A stretch of 6,219 nt of DNA from Bacteroidota bacterium (GTDB taxonomy: Bacteria; Bacteroidota; Bacteroidia; M30B66), in NCBI GenBank assembly GCA_020438185.1, contig JAGQVC010000107.1, positions 1-6,219 of the forward strand. Reading direction: 5' to 3'. This document shows positions 5,453 through 6,219 of the stretch, in pieces; position 1 is the stretch's first letter, and each line of letters opens with the position of its first letter. A model generated the notes under the pieces. It was not told where the DNA came from, ran no database searches, and was given only the letters and a program-made list of their open reading frames with translations. A program made the translations under genes and the position numbers.

Positions 5453-5878
5453 ATGAAGAAGCAAGACAAAGTCAAAATTTTCATTGTTGAAGATGAACCA
5501 TTCTTTGCCAACCTGATTAATTACGATCTGGAAGCTAATTACTACGACGGGATTAAGGTGTTTTTCACAGGAGAAGAAGCTGTTGAGAACCTGTCATTAA
5601 ATCCGCGTGTTGTTATTCTCGACCACAGATTACCAGGCATGTCCGGCTTGGAAGTGCTAAAGAAAATCAAGGCTTACAATCCTGACATTCACGTGATTTT
5701 CCTTTCGGGACAAACAGGGGCCGAGGTGGCGATAAGCGCCTTCAAAATGGGAGCTTTCGATTTTATCGTAAAAAATGAGACTGCTTTTGATGAAGTACGT
5801 GCTCTTCTAAAACAAATCTTTTCGGAAAATGAAGAAGCCGAGGGGATTAAAGTGAAAAACTATCCCGGAAAATCCTGA
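5453..5878 (+). CDS. Single-domain response regulator (CheY-like receiver)
   Basis: This 141-residue protein consists of one receiver domain (about residues 6-123) plus a short charged tail (about 124-141). The key residues are present: the acidic pair Glu13-Asp14 in I-V-E-D-E, the phosphoacceptor Asp57 in V-I-L-D-H-R-L-P-G, Ser85 in F-L-S-G-Q as the switch Ser/Thr, and Lys107 in F-I-V-K-N. It should be phosphorylated by a histidine kinase and act through protein-protein contact, since no DNA-binding or enzymatic output domain follows. No kinase, phosphotransfer protein or chemotaxis gene lies in the window, so it appears to be an orphan. The ATG at 5453 is preferred because the first strand (V-K-I-F-I-V-E-D-E) starts at residue 7, as expected. 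A strong terminator closes the transcript 26 bp after the stop, so it is monocistronic on this side. The partner and pathway are unknown. Confidence 0.92.
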   Translation: MKKQDKVKIFIVEDEPFFANLINYDLEANYYDGIKVFFTGEEAVENLSLNPRVVILDHRLPGMSGLEVLKKIKAYNPDIHVIFLSGQTGAEVAISAFKMGAFDFIVKNETAFDEVRALLKQIFSENEEAEGIKVKNYPGKS

Positions 5879-5903
5879 TTTTCCATCATATAAAAATCTA
5901 ACG

Positions 5904-5937
5904 AAAAGCCTTGTTCAATACTGAGCAAGGCTTTTTT
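5904..5937 (+). terminator. Intrinsic terminator of the response regulator gene
   Basis: A stem with a GCCTTGTTCA / TGAGCAAGGC core (5908-5917 and 5922-5931, one G-T wobble) has a 4-base ATAC loop. It is extended by AAAA/TTTT and followed by TTTTTT at 5932-5937. It lies just past the TGA of the response regulator. A run of A on its left side could give some function on the minus strand too. Confidence 0.92.
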
Positions 5938-6120
5938 GTTTACAGCTGCTTCCTGCTGTCTTTCCTATCCTGTCTGGTCTAATCTTCGGATGGGTTCTGA
6001 ATGAATTTCCAGGCTGTGATACACAATCAAACTAACCTGATGATTAACAGGAAGCGGGTTGTATCCCTGTGGCATTGCAAATACTAGATGACCTTAGTGA
6101 AACAAGGAATATATGCAAAA
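5938..6120. other. Intergenic stretch between two terminators, no recognised gene
   Basis: These bases lie between the plus-strand terminator of the response regulator and the minus-strand terminator of the gene at the right edge. That makes them untranscribed by either neighbour unless they have their own promoter. The only notable content is a 36-codon minus-strand frame (ATG at 6075, TAG at 5965-5967), discussed as a finding. I see no tRNA or recognisable RNA motif. Confidence 0.5.
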
Positions 6121-6156
6121 TAAAAAAGCGCGCCGGCTGCTTGAGCCGACGCGCTT
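6121..6156 (-). terminator. Intrinsic terminator of the right-edge minus-strand gene
   Basis: The arms at 6126-6138 and 6144-6156 form a 13-bp, GC-rich stem around a 5-base loop. Read on the minus strand, the only imperfect pair is a U-G wobble; on the plus strand it would be a C-A mismatch, which indicates the direction. The minus-strand stem is followed by a T-tract reading TTTTTTATTTT (6127 down to 6117). It lies about 20 bp after the TAA of the edge gene. Confidence 0.92.
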
Positions 6157-6176
6157 CAACTAACTAATTTAACAGG

Positions 6177-6218
6177 TTACTCTTTAACCAGTTTTTGAAT
6201 ATGTCTTCCATTAGACGA
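6177..6218 (-). CDS. C-terminal end of a gene entering from the right edge; possible T9SS sorting domain
   Basis: On the minus strand, 13 codons (S-S-N-G-R-H-I-Q-K-L-V-K-E) are open to the edge and end in TAA at 6179-6177, followed closely by a strong terminator, which supports a real gene end. The pattern of a polar turn (S-N-G), then alternating residues and a final K-L-V-K-E, resembles the last beta strand of the type A C-terminal sorting domain used by the Bacteroidota type IX secretion system. If so, the protein is exported and anchored at or released from the cell surface. Thirteen residues are too few to be sure, and any protein could end this way. The frame is supported by its position next to the terminator. 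Confidence 0.5.
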   Translation of the reverse strand, partial: SSNGRHIQKLVKE

Positions 6219-6219
6219 T

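Noticed and set aside
5259..5456. 65-codon frame ending in an ATGA overlap with the response regulator
   Set aside because: It starts with TTG, has non-protein-like composition, and covers the likely promoter region of the regulator. The overlap is probably chance.

Overview
The window looks like ordinary chromosomal sequence from a member of the Bacteroidota, at moderate to low GC. Four observations point there. Start codons are preceded by A/T-rich sequence with no recognisable Shine-Dalgarno. Two intergenic regions carry matches to the Bacteroidota promoter (TTTG, about 20 bp, TAnnTTTG). A bacillithiol-type BshA is present. The right edge holds a C-terminal fragment compatible with a type IX secretion sorting domain. 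I cannot name the genus. I found no insertion sequence, phage gene, CRISPR array, tRNA or rRNA.

Layout. The left edge (3-335, +) is the end of a RhlE-like DEAD-box RNA helicase with a long basic tail. A small DUF427 protein follows (426-710, +). Convergent to it is a two-gene minus-strand unit (717-1990): a small transaldolase, then a YciO-type YrdC-domain protein whose start shares one base with the transaldolase stop. Divergent from that unit is a SUI1/YciH-type translation factor (2080-2421, +), whose promoter lies so close to the ATG that its mRNA may be leaderless. A long minus-strand block covers 2424-4948: malate dehydrogenase, an intrinsic terminator, a small retropepsin-like aspartic protease, and BshA, the first enzyme of bacillithiol synthesis. 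A 504-bp gap without a convincing gene comes next. It is followed by a stand-alone response regulator (5453-5878, +) with a clear terminator. The last 300 bp hold little, apart from a second strong terminator for a minus-strand gene that enters from the right edge.

How the parts relate. Most genes are unrelated housekeeping functions in short units. The one metabolic link is malate: malate dehydrogenase makes or consumes L-malate, and BshA joins L-malate to GlcNAc. The terminator between them argues against simple cotranscription. The protease gene overlaps bshA by 4 bp, so those two are probably translated together, but nothing in the sequence links the protease to bacillithiol. I found no clear undescribed multi-gene system. 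The best leads are the protease-bshA pair with a terminator abutting its start, the YciO-type protein that appears to lack half of the known catalytic tetrad, the probable leaderless SUI1 transcript, and the 504-bp gap.
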